Shown piece after piece: positions 49,703 to 58,888 of a stretch of DNA of 64,000 bases (its first letter is position 1; each line of letters starts with the position of its first letter). The notes under the pieces are model-generated. The model worked only from the letters and a program-made list of their open reading frames with translations, made no database searches and was not told where the DNA came from. The stretch comes from Streptomyces anulatus (lineage in GTDB: Bacteria > Actinomycetota > Actinomycetes > Streptomycetales > Streptomycetaceae): the NCBI RefSeq assembly GCF_014650675.1, contig NZ_BMVK01000002.1, positions 353,880 to 417,879 on the forward strand, given 5' to 3'. A program made the position numbers and the translations under genes.

Positions 49703-50713
49703 TCAGCGCAGTTCGGGGTCGGTCTCGATGACGCTGTACGGGTACGGGAGCGCCTGGTCGCTCGCCGCGGTCAGCAGGGCGGCGTCGGCCGGGTCGAGGT
49801 CCAGGTCCGCCGCGCCCAGGTTGGTCTCCAGCTGCTCAAGGGTGCGGGCGCCCACGATGGGAGCGGTGACCCCGGGCCGGCCGAGCAGCCAGGCGAGGGC
49901 CAGCACCGGCACCGCGAGGCCGGTGCGTCCGGCGACCTCGTGCAGGGCGTCCAGCACCCGCCAGGTGCGCTCGTCCCCCTCGTACGCGCTCCACGACTCG
50001 CCCCAGCCGAGCTTCTCGGCGGTCTCCACCCGGGTGCCCGTGGGCGGCCTCTGGGCACCGCGCCGGATCGCGCCGCTCAGCCAGCCGCCGCGCAGCGGGC
50101 TCCACGGGATGACGCCCAGGCCCTCGTTGCGGCTGACCTCCATCAGCTCCCACTCGGCGGACCGGTCCAGCAGGTTGTAGAGCGGCTGGAGGGCGGTGAA
50201 GGGCTCCCAGCCGTGTCCCCGGCTCAGGTCGATCGCCTTCTGGAGCTGCCAGCCGGAGAAGTTGCTGGCCCCGATGTAGCGCACCTTGCCGGAGGTGACC
50301 AGCGTGTCCAGGGTGGCGAGGGTCTCCTCCAGCGGGGTGCCCGGGTCCCAGGCGTGCACCTGGTAGAGGTCGATGTGGTCGGTGCCCAGCCGGCGCAGGC
50401 TCGACTCGACCCCGGCGATCAGGTGGTTGCGGCCCAGGCCCCGGTCGTTGGGGCCCTCCCCGGTGCCGTACCGCACCTTGGTGGCGATCACCACGTCGTC
50501 GCGGCGCTGTCTCTTCAGCCAGCGGCCGAGGATCTCCTCGGAGGCTCCGGCGGAGTAGATGTCGGCGGTGTCCACGAAGGTGCCGCCCGCCTCGGTGAAG
50601 CGGTCCAGCAGGACGTGGCTGGTGGTCTCGTCGGCCTCGCGGCCGAACGTCATGGCGCCGAGGCAGAGTTCACTGACCCTCAGGCCGGTCTTTCCCAGGT
50701 AGCGGTAACGCAT
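49703..50713 (-). CDS. Aldo/keto reductase
   Basis: NADPH-dependent aldo/keto reductase (336 residues, TIM barrel). Tetrad residues: Asp and Tyr in [16 protein letters not shown], Lys in [10 protein letters not shown], His in LYQVHAWDP. The C-terminal cofactor segment is [16 protein letters not shown]. Its start lies 44 bp inside the 3' end of the EEP gene, so it is the last gene of the minus-strand cluster, but AKRs are common and its functional link is uncertain. Confidence 0.88.
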   Translation of the reverse strand: MRYRYLGKTGLRVSELCLGAMTFGREADETTSHVLLDRFTEAGGTFVDTADIYSAGASEEILGRWLKRQRRDDVVIATKVRYGTGEGPNDRGLGRNHLIAGVESSLRRLGTDHIDLYQVHAWDPGTPLEETLATLDTLVTSGKVRYIGASNFSGWQLQKAIDLSRGHGWEPFTALQPLYNLLDRSAEWELMEVSRNEGLGVIPWSPLRGGWLSGAIRRGAQRPPTGTRVETAEKLGWGESWSAYEGDERTWRVLDALHEVAGRTGLAVPVLALAWLLGRPGVTAPIVGARTLEQLETNLGAADLDLDPADAALLTAASDQALPYPYSVIETDPELR

Positions 50714-51848
50714 GGCGAGTTCCTTCGTCGTGGTGTCGGATACGGAGGCCGGCGGTCGCCGGGCGGTCCGGTTCGGCGAGCGACACGGACACCTCCTGGA
50801 CGCTGTGGTCGGACAGGCCGCGCGGATCGCGGAAGCGGTAGCTGTGGACCCGGGCGCCCGGTGTGGTGAGCACCCAGTCCAGCCGCCACCAGCGCAGGCC
50901 CGGACGGGCCTGCCACGAGGTGGGGCAGAGGCGTCCGGACAGGGCTACCGCGTCGGCGCCCAGGCGGGCGATGCGGCGGGCGTCCCCGATCGCGGCGGTG
51001 GTGTTGAAGTCCCCGGCGATCAGGGCCGGATGGGGGCAGCCGGCGACGTCCCCGAGGAGTCCCCGGTACTCCCGTGCCCGGTCGGCGGCCCGGGTGCGGA
51101 CCGCGCGGTAGAAGTCTGCGCGCAACGGGCTGACGAGTCGCAGCTGTACCGGGATGTGGACGTTGAAGGTGGCGAGAATCCGACCGTCGCCCGGCATCTC
51201 CAGGTCCACCCGCAGGGTCCGGCGGGCGGCCGTCTCGACGGTCGCGGCGACCGGCAGCCGGGACAGGGTGATCAGGCCCCGGGCGATGACGGCGCGGTGG
51301 CCGGGGAAGGTGGCGCGCAGCCGCCGCTCGTCGTCGATGAGGCGGTAGGTGCCGTCGAACTCGTCGTGGTGGTACTCCTGGAGGAGGTAGACGTCGGCGT
51401 CGAGCCCGCGCAGAAAGGCGTAGAAGGGCTCGGGGTCGGTGGACTGGCACCAGTGCTGGGTGTTCCAGGACACGATGCGCACGGCCCCGTCCGGCGGCGG
51501 CGGGAGGCGCTTCCTCCGTACGAGCGCGCCGGGCACGAGGCCGGACTGCCGGGCCCCGGTCAGCAGGGCCGCGCCCGCCACGACTGCGGCCGTGAGGTCC
51601 CCCGTCGCGCAGGAGAGCACCAGGAGCAGGGCCGGCAGGGCGGCGAACACCGGCGGCGGCAGCAGCGAGGGCAGCAGCCAGAACCACCAGCGGCCGTTGA
51701 GGACGAGGTGTGCGGCCAGGAACACCGCCCAGGCCCCGGCCGCCCACAGCGCCCATCCGCCGCCCGGCCAGGCGGCGTTCGCCCCGTCGCCCGCCGCCAG
51801 GACGCCGGCCGACGCCAGGACGTCACCCAGTGCTCCGGCCGTCGTCAC
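50670..51848 (-). CDS. Membrane-anchored EEP-family phosphatase/phosphodiesterase 1
   Basis: Protein of 392 residues: N-terminal membrane module of three to four helices (about 25-110) and a C-terminal endonuclease/exonuclease/phosphatase domain. Catalytic signatures visible: [26 protein letters not shown] and GLSDHSVQ (Asn, Glu, His, Asp-Asn, Asp-His). EEP proteins hydrolyse phosphodiesters in nucleic acids, inositol phosphates or lipids; membrane anchoring and neighbours favour a lipid-linked substrate. GTG start overlaps the GT4 stop (GTGA). Paralogue of the gene at 52999. Confidence 0.83.
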   Translation of the reverse strand: MTTAGALGDVLASAGVLAAGDGANAAWPGGGWALWAAGAWAVFLAAHLVLNGRWWFWLLPSLLPPPVFAALPALLLVLSCATGDLTAAVVAGAALLTGARQSGLVPGALVRRKRLPPPPDGAVRIVSWNTQHWCQSTDPEPFYAFLRGLDADVYLLQEYHHDEFDGTYRLIDDERRLRATFPGHRAVIARGLITLSRLPVAATVETAARRTLRVDLEMPGDGRILATFNVHIPVQLRLVSPLRADFYRAVRTRAADRAREYRGLLGDVAGCPHPALIAGDFNTTAAIGDARRIARLGADAVALSGRLCPTSWQARPGLRWWRLDWVLTTPGARVHSYRFRDPRGLSDHSVQEVSVSLAEPDRPATAGLRIRHHDEGTRHALPLPGKDRPEGQ

Positions 51849-53002
51849 GCGGGGGCTCCCTGTACGGCCCCGGCCTCCTGGAACAGCGCGTCGTAGGCGT
51901 CCAGGCAGCTGTCCGTCCCGTACCGGGCGCGGGCGTCGCGGCCTCCCTCGGCACGGCGCTCCGGGGTGTAGGCGGCCACCTCCAGGAGGGCCCCGGCCAG
52001 GGCGCGGACGTCGCCGGGCGGGAAGAGGCGGCCGAAGCCGGTCTCGGACACCGGCACGCGCATGCCCGGCGCGTCGCTCGCGACCGAGGGGACGCCGAGC
52101 ATCATCGCCTCGGCCTGGGAGATGCCGAAGGACTCCTCGGCGACGGACGGCAGGGCGAAGGCGTCCAGCGAGGCGTAGAAGCCCGCCACCCGGTCGTCGG
52201 CGAGGAAGCCGGTGAACCGGATACGGGTGTCGTCCCCGGCCCGTGCGCGCAGGGCCCCGACGACGCTGCCGCCCGCGACCTTGGAGTAGTCGCCGGCGAT
52301 CAGCAGCCGGGCCTCGGGGTCCGGGATCGTCCGGAAGGCGTCGACCAGGTGGTGCAGCCCCTTCTCCGGGGCGATCCGGCCGAGGAAGCCGATGTGCGGG
52401 CCCGCCGTCTCGCGGAAGGCGGCGGGGGCGGGCTCGCGTTCGCGGCAGGGCGGGGCGATGGCCAGCAGCCGGCGCCCGCGCATCAGGGGCCAGTGGCGCG
52501 AATGCTCCGCGTGGTCCACGTTGTTGACGACCACGGCGGCCGAGCGGCGCAGGGCCCCGGCCACCGAGGCGTCGACGACCTTCACCTGGAGCGGGGCGAG
52601 CGCGCCCCCGGCGAGCCAGACGTCGTCGTGGTGGGTGGCGACCACCGGGGTGTCCCCGGCGAGGCGGGCGACGAGCCCCGCCTCCAGCATCGGCAGATGG
52701 ATGTTGACGACCCGGGAGGAGCGGGCGATCCGCCCGGCGAGCGGGGCGAACCCGGGGCTGATCACCCCGCGCCCGAGCCGGGCGGCGACCGGGGCCCGGA
52801 ACACCTCGACGCCGTTCACGGTCTCCCGTGCGGGGCGGTCCGGATCGTGCCGGCAGGCGACGACGGCGACCCGGCGGCCCCGTGCGGCCAGCCCCTCGGC
52901 GACCGTACGGGCCACTTCGGTGAGCCCGCTGGTGTACGGGAGGTAGTAGGTGAGCACGATCGTCACGTCGAAACGCGGCGAGCGCGCGGAGCGCCGGGTC
53001 AT
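51845..53002 (-). CDS. GT4-family glycosyltransferase
   Basis: Retaining GT-B glycosyltransferase (385 residues). The N-terminal lobe starts VTIVLTYYLPYTSGLTEVA; the donor-binding lobe has GFLGRIAPEKGLHHLVDAF and the EX7E motif in EESFGISQAEAMMLG. Cytoplasmic. Lies between two EEP paralogues, coupled by 4-bp overlaps on both sides, so it acts in the same pathway. Donor and acceptor unknown. Confidence 0.92.
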   Translation of the reverse strand: MTRRSARSPRFDVTIVLTYYLPYTSGLTEVARTVAEGLAARGRRVAVVACRHDPDRPARETVNGVEVFRAPVAARLGRGVISPGFAPLAGRIARSSRVVNIHLPMLEAGLVARLAGDTPVVATHHDDVWLAGGALAPLQVKVVDASVAGALRRSAAVVVNNVDHAEHSRHWPLMRGRRLLAIAPPCREREPAPAAFRETAGPHIGFLGRIAPEKGLHHLVDAFRTIPDPEARLLIAGDYSKVAGGSVVGALRARAGDDTRIRFTGFLADDRVAGFYASLDAFALPSVAEESFGISQAEAMMLGVPSVASDAPGMRVPVSETGFGRLFPPGDVRALAGALLEVAAYTPERRAEGGRDARARYGTDSCLDAYDALFQEAGAVQGAPA

Positions 53003-54198
53003 GACCGGTCCTTCTCGGTGGCCGGGGCGGACGCCCCGGGGGCGGGCAGGGAGAGGCGCAGATCGATCAGCCGGTGGGTGGAGAGCGCGGCGGGCGGGTC
53101 CTGGACGGACTGCCGGTGCAGGTCGATCCGGGGCGAGACGAACGCCCAGTCGAGCCGCCAGAGCGCCGGGCCGCTCACCGGGAAGGTCGCCGGGTACACC
53201 GAGTCCCCCGCGTCGGCGGCGTCCCTCAGTCCGTCGAACCAGCGCAGGTCCCCGGTGCCCGGCAGCACGTTGAGGTCACCGGCGAGCACCACCGGGTGGC
53301 CGTTGGCGTCGAGGTCCTCGCGCAGCGCCTCGAAGTGCCTGTCGCGGCGCTCGGACAGCTGCCGTACGGAGCGGTGGTAGGCGGGGGTCAGCGGATTGCG
53401 GTCGACGTTCAGCAGGTCGGGCAGGTGGGTGTTGTAGAGGGACAGGGTCCGGCCGTCGACGTCGATGTCGGTGCGCAGGACGCGGATGTTCCAGTAGTCG
53501 GCCCAGGAGGTGTCGGGCGGGGCGAGGCCGTCCGGGCGCAGCGCCCGCACCGAGGTGATGGGGAAGCGGGACAGGGTGAGGAACTCGCCCTCGGTGGCGA
53601 TGTGGAAGCCGGGGAACTCCTTGCGGAGCCGGGCGAGGTCGTCGATCGGCGCGGGCTCGTCGCCCCGGGCGTTCTGGTACTCCTGGAGGAGGTAGACGTC
53701 GGCGGAGCGGGACCTGAGATAGGCGTAGAACGCGTCGGTGTCGCTGTCCTGGTCCCAGAAGAAGGTGTTCCAGCTGACCACCTTCAGGGCGTCGGCGGGC
53801 ACGGCGGGCCGCCCGCGCAGGAGCGCCCCGGGGTGCAGTCCGGTCTGCCAGGAGCCGAGCAGCAGCGCGAGCAGGACGACGCCGACCGCCGCCCGCCTGC
53901 CGTGCCGGATCAGGGCGGCCGGGATCAACAGGGCGAGCGGGACCAGCAGATGGAGGACGGGCGGGGCGAGGCCGAGGCCGTTCCACGCCCACCACCGGCC
54001 GCTGAGAAGGGCGCGGGCGGCGACGAACAGGGCCCACAGGACGGCGACGGCGAGCAGCAGCCGGCCGGGCCACCGGCGGGACGGCCCCGCGGTCTCCTCC
54101 GGTGTCCCCGCGGCTGGGTCCGGTACGGCGTCGGGGACGTCCGGGTCCACGGCGCCGGGGCGGTCCGCCGAGCCGCCCGCCGTCAGGGTCCCGGTCAT
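52999..54198 (-). CDS. Membrane-anchored EEP-family phosphatase/phosphodiesterase 2
   Basis: Second EEP protein (399 residues) with a Pro-rich N-terminus (about 45 residues), three membrane helices (about 48-120) and the EEP domain: VVSWNTFFW, QEYQN, YNTHLP, AGDLNV, and LSTHRL in place of SDH. The last substitution removes the acidic partner of the general base, so activity may differ from copy 1. ATG at 54198 overlaps the GT2 stop (ATGA). Shared VDxDxRxLSLYNTHLP-type strands show common ancestry with the gene at 50670. Confidence 0.82.
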   Translation of the reverse strand: MTGTLTAGGSADRPGAVDPDVPDAVPDPAAGTPEETAGPSRRWPGRLLLAVAVLWALFVAARALLSGRWWAWNGLGLAPPVLHLLVPLALLIPAALIRHGRRAAVGVVLLALLLGSWQTGLHPGALLRGRPAVPADALKVVSWNTFFWDQDSDTDAFYAYLRSRSADVYLLQEYQNARGDEPAPIDDLARLRKEFPGFHIATEGEFLTLSRFPITSVRALRPDGLAPPDTSWADYWNIRVLRTDIDVDGRTLSLYNTHLPDLLNVDRNPLTPAYHRSVRQLSERRDRHFEALREDLDANGHPVVLAGDLNVLPGTGDLRWFDGLRDAADAGDSVYPATFPVSGPALWRLDWAFVSPRIDLHRQSVQDPPAALSTHRLIDLRLSLPAPGASAPATEKDRS

Positions 54199-55226
54199 GT
54201 GGCGGCCCGCACCGGCGCGAGGTGCTCCCCCGGCTCGTACAGCCGGCGGAAGCGGCGGGAGGTCAGCCACTGGAGGACGCCGACGCCCGCGCCCGCCGCG
54301 ATGACCGCGTTGACCACGGTGTGGACGAAGGCGAAGTAGGCGGCGAACAGGGGGCCCCGTCGGCGCAGGACGAACCGGTGGAGGGCGGTGTCCGCGAGCA
54401 GGGTGAAGGCCAGCAGGGCGGCCGGGGCGAGCAGCCAGGGCAGGGCGATCAGGCCGAGCGGCAGGGTCAGCAGGGCGAGCAGGGCCGCGACGCTGGCTCC
54501 GGCACGCGGCCCGGTGGCGATGCCGCCGGGGAGGTCGCCGCGGCGGACGTAGAGCGGGATGTGCAGCCGGGTGCGGTGGAAGACCTTGCGCAGCACGACC
54601 CGCCAGGTGTCGTCGTGGTCGTGCCGGCCCCGGACGGTGGTGGAGCTGTGGACCTCGTAACTCCGGCAGATCCGGGCCGCGTAGTCGCCGTCCTCGGTGT
54701 GCCGCAGCCGGGGGTTGAACGGGCCGATCTCGGCGAAGATCCGGGCGGGCATGGCGCAGATCGCGGTGTGCAGGGTGCCGATGCGGCCCTCGGTCTCGGC
54801 GAGCCAGTAGAACTGGTGGAGGCAGCGGTACTCCTCGATCAGGCTGTCCCGGATGAGGGGTTCGGCGTCGTAGGTGCCGCAGACCGCGCCGATGCGGGGG
54901 TCGGAGTCGAGCAGGGCGACGGCGTTGGCGATGGCGTCCTGTTCCATCGCGACGTCGGAGTCGACGAACACGATGATCTCGCCCCGGGCGTGGGCGGCCC
55001 CGGTGTTGCGGGTGGTGGCCACCCCGCTGTTGACGCCGGTGCTGATCACCCGGACGCCGCAGGCCTCGGCGACGGCGACCGAGTCGTCGGTGGAGCAGTC
55101 GTCGATCAGCAGCACCTCCAGGGGCTCGTAGGTCTGGGCGAGTGCGGCGCGCAGGCAGAGCTCCAGGGCGCGGCCGTAGTTGTAGTTGGGGATGACGACG
55201 GAGACGAGGGGTTGCTTCCGGTTCAT
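54195..55226 (-). CDS. GT2-family membrane glycosyltransferase A
   Basis: Inverting GT-A enzyme (343 residues). VVIPNYNYGRALELCL, IDDCSTDDSV and the metal-binding VFVDSDVAME define the N-terminal catalytic domain; about 235-330 contains two or three membrane helices, as in polyprenyl-phosphate glycosyltransferases. Resembles GT2 B at 60069 (same NYNY/NHNYE start and tail order), so the two may add successive sugars. ATG at 55226. Confidence 0.9.
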   Translation of the reverse strand: MNRKQPLVSVVIPNYNYGRALELCLRAALAQTYEPLEVLLIDDCSTDDSVAVAEACGVRVISTGVNSGVATTRNTGAAHARGEIIVFVDSDVAMEQDAIANAVALLDSDPRIGAVCGTYDAEPLIRDSLIEEYRCLHQFYWLAETEGRIGTLHTAICAMPARIFAEIGPFNPRLRHTEDGDYAARICRSYEVHSSTTVRGRHDHDDTWRVVLRKVFHRTRLHIPLYVRRGDLPGGIATGPRAGASVAALLALLTLPLGLIALPWLLAPAALLAFTLLADTALHRFVLRRRGPLFAAYFAFVHTVVNAVIAAGAGVGVLQWLTSRRFRRLYEPGEHLAPVRAAT

Positions 55227-55251
55227 GGGGCGCCTTCGGGCGGTCGGAGGG

Positions 55252-56388
55252 TCATGCGGGCGATTGCGGGAGGAGGAGGGCGAGGGCGACGAGCACCGCC
55301 CACAGCGCCGCGTTGACGAGCGTGGCGCGGTCCCGGAAGAGGACGTGGACGGGGTTGCCGCCGCCCTCCTCGACGAGGAGGAGCTGGAGGTAGCGGGCGA
55401 GGCCGAAGACGGCGCAGGGGGCGGAGAGCAGGGTGACGAGGGAGGCCCCGGCGGCGAGGGACGCGTCGTCGCGCAGGTAGAGCACGTAACTGACGGCGGT
55501 CAGCACGGCGACCAGGACGACGAGATGGTCGAGGAAGGCGAGCGTGTAACCGCGCAGGGCCGGGCGGTGGGCGCGGCCCGCCGCCGTCATCTCGTGCCGT
55601 CGTTTGCCGAGCGCCAGCATCAGGCAGAGCGAGAAGACGCACAGCGCCAGCCACTCGGACATCTGGGCGCCGATGAGCAGCGCCCCCTGGACGAGCCGCA
55701 GCACGAAGCCGGTCGCCACGATGAACGCGTCCACCAGCGGTACGTGTTTGAGCCCCTGGGAGTAGGCGAGGCTCAGCGCCAGGTAGAGGGCGGTCGGCCA
55801 CCACTGCCAGGCGGGCCCGGCCACCGCCCAGCCGGTCAGCGCCAGGGCGAGAGCACCGGTCAGGACGAAGGCGGCGAAGGTGGAGACCCGGCCCGAGGCG
55901 ATCGGGCGGTGGCGTTTGACCGGGTGCAGCCGGTCCCGCTCCCGGTCGGCGAGGTCGTTGACGACGTAGACGAGCGCGGAGGCGAGGGTGAAGCCGAGGA
56001 CGGCCCAGCCGGTGCGCAGAAAAGCGGCGGCCCCCCAGGGGTGGGTGTCGAGCAGGGCGAGCGGGACGACGGCCAGGTTCTTCACCCACTGGCCGGGACG
56101 CAGGAGCGCGAGGAGGTCGCGGGGCCGGGGGCGGCCGCGCCGGCCCCGTACATCGGTCGCGGTCGTGCTCGTGGTCGCGGTGGTGGTGGTGATCGCGCTC
56201 GTGGTTGCGGCCGTGGTGATCGCGCTCGTGGTTGCGGTCGTGGCCGTGGCCGTGGCCGGAAGTGGTTGAAGTGGTTGAAGTGGCTCTACGGCGATGGGTT
56301 CGGGCAGGGCGGTGAGGTCGGCGGGTTCGGGTTCCGGCGGGACTGCCACCACGCGCACGGGCGCGGGTGAGGACCGGGTGATGTCCAC
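55252..56388 (-). CDS. UbiA-superfamily prenyltransferase (DPPR-synthase-like)
   Basis: Nine-helix membrane prenyltransferase (378 residues). LLRPGQWVKNLAVVPLAL and NDLADRERDRLHPVKRHRP (NDxxDxxxD) plus SLAYSQGLKHVPLVD are the signatures; RPGQWVKN is the form seen in decaprenyl-phosphate phosphoribosyltransferases (Rv3806c type), so it may make a polyprenyl-phospho-sugar. Residues 35-85 are a low-complexity Thr/Ala/Ile stretch encoded by tandem repeats. GTG at 56388 has GGAG 7 nt upstream. Confidence 0.87.
   Translation of the reverse strand: MDITRSSPAPVRVVAVPPEPEPADLTALPEPIAVEPLQPLQPLPATATATTATTSAITTAATTSAITTTTATTSTTATDVRGRRGRPRPRDLLALLRPGQWVKNLAVVPLALLDTHPWGAAAFLRTGWAVLGFTLASALVYVVNDLADRERDRLHPVKRHRPIASGRVSTFAAFVLTGALALALTGWAVAGPAWQWWPTALYLALSLAYSQGLKHVPLVDAFIVATGFVLRLVQGALLIGAQMSEWLALCVFSLCLMLALGKRRHEMTAAGRAHRPALRGYTLAFLDHLVVLVAVLTAVSYVLYLRDDASLAAGASLVTLLSAPCAVFGLARYLQLLLVEEGGGNPVHVLFRDRATLVNAALWAVLVALALLLPQSPA
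56185..56280 (-). repeat. Tandem repeats in the UbiA N-terminal coding region
   Basis: A 22-bp element beginning GTGATCGCGCTCGTGG occurs at 56189 and 56216 (27-bp, in-frame spacing), next to GTGGTTGAA direct repeats at 56262-56280. They encode a Thr/Ala/Ile-rich linker and LQPLQPLQP. Confidence 0.75.
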
Positions 56389-56405
56389 GGCAGGGCTCCA
56401 GGGGA

Positions 56406-57452
56406 TCAGAAGAAGACCTTGGCCAGGCCGAGCGCCCCTTGGCGCCACGGGTCCCGGCTGGTCCGGCCGGCTCCGGGAGCGGGTGTGCCGGCCCCCCGCT
56501 GGGTGCGCCACCACGCGTAGGTGCCGAGGATGGCGTCCCGGTTGGAGAGCGCGGGACGGAAGCCGAGCCGTTCGGTGGCCCGGCCGATGTCCACGTAACT
56601 GTCGTCGAGGAGCTTGAAGAGCAGCCGCCCGTAGACCGGGGAGAGCTTGGTGCTCTCCAGCAGGCGCAGGACCGCGAGTGCCGGTGCTGCCGGCAGCGGG
56701 ACCACGCGTTTGCCGTGTCCGGCCGCGTCCAGCACGGCCTGGAAGTCCTCGCGCAGGGTGCCGAATTCGGCGGCGCCCAGGTTGTAGACGTCGTTCGCGA
56801 TCTCGGGCGGGGCGTTGAGGGCGAGCACCACGGCGTCGACGAGGTCGGCCATGCCGAACATCTGGATGCGGACGTCGCCCCGGCCGAGGACGGGGAAGTT
56901 GCGGCGCTCCTCGGCCCATTCGAAGAGCATCGAGAAGAGGCCCATCCGGCCGGGCCCGAGGAACGTCTTGGGGCGCAGCACCGGCAGGCACATCCCGCGC
57001 GCCCGGAACTCCTCGCAGACCTCCTCGGCCTCCGCCTTGGCCCTGCTGTACGGGTCGACGGGCTCGCGGGGGTGCTCCTCCGGGGTCGGCACCCGCTCGG
57101 GCAGTCCGTAGACGGCGGTGGAGGAGATGTGCACGACCCGCTCGACGCGGGCCCGGTGCGCGGCGGTCAGGACGGTGCGGGTGCCGTCGACGGTGATGGA
57201 GCGGATCTGGTCGACGGGGTAGCTGGGCAGGGCGGCCGCGCAGTGCACCAGGGCGTGGGCCCCGTCGAAGGCGCGGGCCAGCGCCGCCCCGTCGCGGATG
57301 TCGGCGACGATGTGCCGGGCGCCGGCGGGCGGGTGGGGGTCGTCGCGCAGGTCGACGCCGACGACGTCGTGGCCGTCGGCGGCGAGCCGGGCCACCAGGT
57401 GGGAGCCGAGCATCCCGGCGGCGCCGGTCACGGCGATGGTCAGGCCGCCCAT
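56406..57452 (-). CDS. NAD-dependent sugar epimerase/dehydratase
   Basis: Extended SDR (348 residues). VTGAAGMLGSHLVARLAADG binds NAD; HISSTAVYG and PYSRAKAEAEE carry the Ser, Tyr and Lys of the catalytic triad; LRPKTFLGPGR follows. Typical of nucleotide-sugar 4-epimerases or reductases. ATG at 57452 overlaps the aminotransferase 3' end by 13 bp, so the gene is part of the coupled operon. Confidence 0.9.
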   Translation of the reverse strand: MGGLTIAVTGAAGMLGSHLVARLAADGHDVVGVDLRDDPHPPAGARHIVADIRDGAALARAFDGAHALVHCAAALPSYPVDQIRSITVDGTRTVLTAAHRARVERVVHISSTAVYGLPERVPTPEEHPREPVDPYSRAKAEAEEVCEEFRARGMCLPVLRPKTFLGPGRMGLFSMLFEWAEERRNFPVLGRGDVRIQMFGMADLVDAVVLALNAPPEIANDVYNLGAAEFGTLREDFQAVLDAAGHGKRVVPLPAAPALAVLRLLESTKLSPVYGRLLFKLLDDSYVDIGRATERLGFRPALSNRDAILGTYAWWRTQRGAGTPAPGAGRTSRDPWRQGALGLAKVFF

Positions 57453-58888
57453 CGCGACACCGCCTTGTCCTTGAAGAAGGCGGTGAGGAGCCGGTTCATG
57501 CCCTTGGCCAGGGTCCGGTCGAAGGCGTCGAGGAAGATCTCCACCTCGTCGGGTCCGGCGACCAGCGAGGGGGCGGCCACCAGGGGGCTGCGGCCGTTGA
57601 GCGTGTAGTACATGTACACGTCGTGGTCGTGGTACATCGCGTTGACGACCGCGCAGGTGATCACCTTGGTGCGCAGCAGCGGGTCACGGGCCAGTCCGCC
57701 GGGGGCGATCTTCGCGGCGAGGTCGAGGATGCGGGGGCCGCCGTCGAGGAAGATCCCGTACAGCGCTCCGGCTCCCCGGACGTCCGCGATGATGTCGGGG
57801 TACTGCTTGCGCAGCCGCTCCAGGCCCGGGGCGAGGACGCGTTCGATGGCGCGGGCGCGGGCCGGATAGTCGTCCTCGACCGCGATGTTGACGGCCTCCA
57901 GCGCGGTGGCGGTCTCCTCGCCGAAGCCGTAGTAGGTGGTGCTGGTGGACTGGAGCATGGCGTCGCCGAGGCTGTCGTAGGCCTTGCGGAAGACGGGTTC
58001 GCGGGCGACGAAGGCGGAGACCGAGGACTTGCCGCCGCCGAAGGACTTCGAGGTGGTCACCACGTCCGGGACGAGTCCGGGGTAGCGCATGAAGTGGAAG
58101 AGGCTGCCGGTCTTGCCCCAGCCGGTGTAGATCTCGTCGAAGATCAGCACGATCTTCTCCTCGGTGCACAACTCCCGCAGGCCGCGCAGGAATTCCTCGG
58201 AGCACTCCGTCATCGTGGAGGCGGAGAAGGGCTCGATGAGGATCGCGTAGACGTCGCAGCGGCCCTTGGCGTCCCGGGCTCCGGCGACCGCTTCCCGCAC
58301 GGAGTCGAGGTCGCCGTAGCGGAAGGCGGAGACGCCGGGGATGCCGGGGAAGGCGAAGGCGTTCTGGGCGCTGCCGGTGAGGCTGCCGGAGCCCAGCAGC
58401 TTGCCGTGGAAGCTGATGTCGGCGTGCAGGATCTGCTGCCGGCGGCCGCCGTGGTACTTGTACGCGAGTTTCACCGCGCCCTCGACGGCCTCGGCCCCCG
58501 AGTTGGGGAAGAACGACAGGTTCAGGTCGCCGGGGAGGAGCTGGGCGAGGTTGTGGCCGAGGGCGGCGACGTAGGGCGAGAAGTAGGTCTTGTGGACCTC
58601 CATCCGGCGCTGTTCCTGGAAGCGGCGGCGGGCGGCGAGGATCCGCGGGTGGTTGTGGCCGTGGTTGAGGACGCCGACGCCGCCGGTGAAGTCGAGGATG
58701 CGGCGGCCGTCGCGGGTGTGGATCCAGGACCCCTCGGCGTGGTCGACGAGTTCCCGGCCGAAGCCGAAGGAGGTCATCAGGGAGACCTGGCTCTTGTTGA
58801 CGTGGGACCGGTACAGCTCGTGCACCTGGCTCGTCGACAGTTGTTCGCAGTCGTCCACGGTGAGCAGGGGGGTGGCGTCGGAGGTCAT
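57440..58888 (-). CDS. Class III PLP-dependent aminotransferase
   Basis: Fold-type I aminotransferase (482 residues). LDFTGGVGVLNHGHNHP, FFPNSGAEAVEGAVKLA, LIFDEIYTGWGKTG (Asp contacting PLP) and TSKSFGGGK (Schiff-base Lys) are class III hallmarks. Class III enzymes usually transfer omega-amino groups rather than to sugar C3/C4 (which is DegT/class V-like territory), so it may make an amine that decorates the lipid or sugar. ATG at 58888 overlaps the flippase gene stop. Confidence 0.92.
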   Translation of the reverse strand: MTSDATPLLTVDDCEQLSTSQVHELYRSHVNKSQVSLMTSFGFGRELVDHAEGSWIHTRDGRRILDFTGGVGVLNHGHNHPRILAARRRFQEQRRMEVHKTYFSPYVAALGHNLAQLLPGDLNLSFFPNSGAEAVEGAVKLAYKYHGGRRQQILHADISFHGKLLGSGSLTGSAQNAFAFPGIPGVSAFRYGDLDSVREAVAGARDAKGRCDVYAILIEPFSASTMTECSEEFLRGLRELCTEEKIVLIFDEIYTGWGKTGSLFHFMRYPGLVPDVVTTSKSFGGGKSSVSAFVAREPVFRKAYDSLGDAMLQSTSTTYYGFGEETATALEAVNIAVEDDYPARARAIERVLAPGLERLRKQYPDIIADVRGAGALYGIFLDGGPRILDLAAKIAPGGLARDPLLRTKVITCAVVNAMYHDHDVYMYYTLNGRSPLVAAPSLVAGPDEVEIFLDAFDRTLAKGMNRLLTAFFKDKAVSRWAA

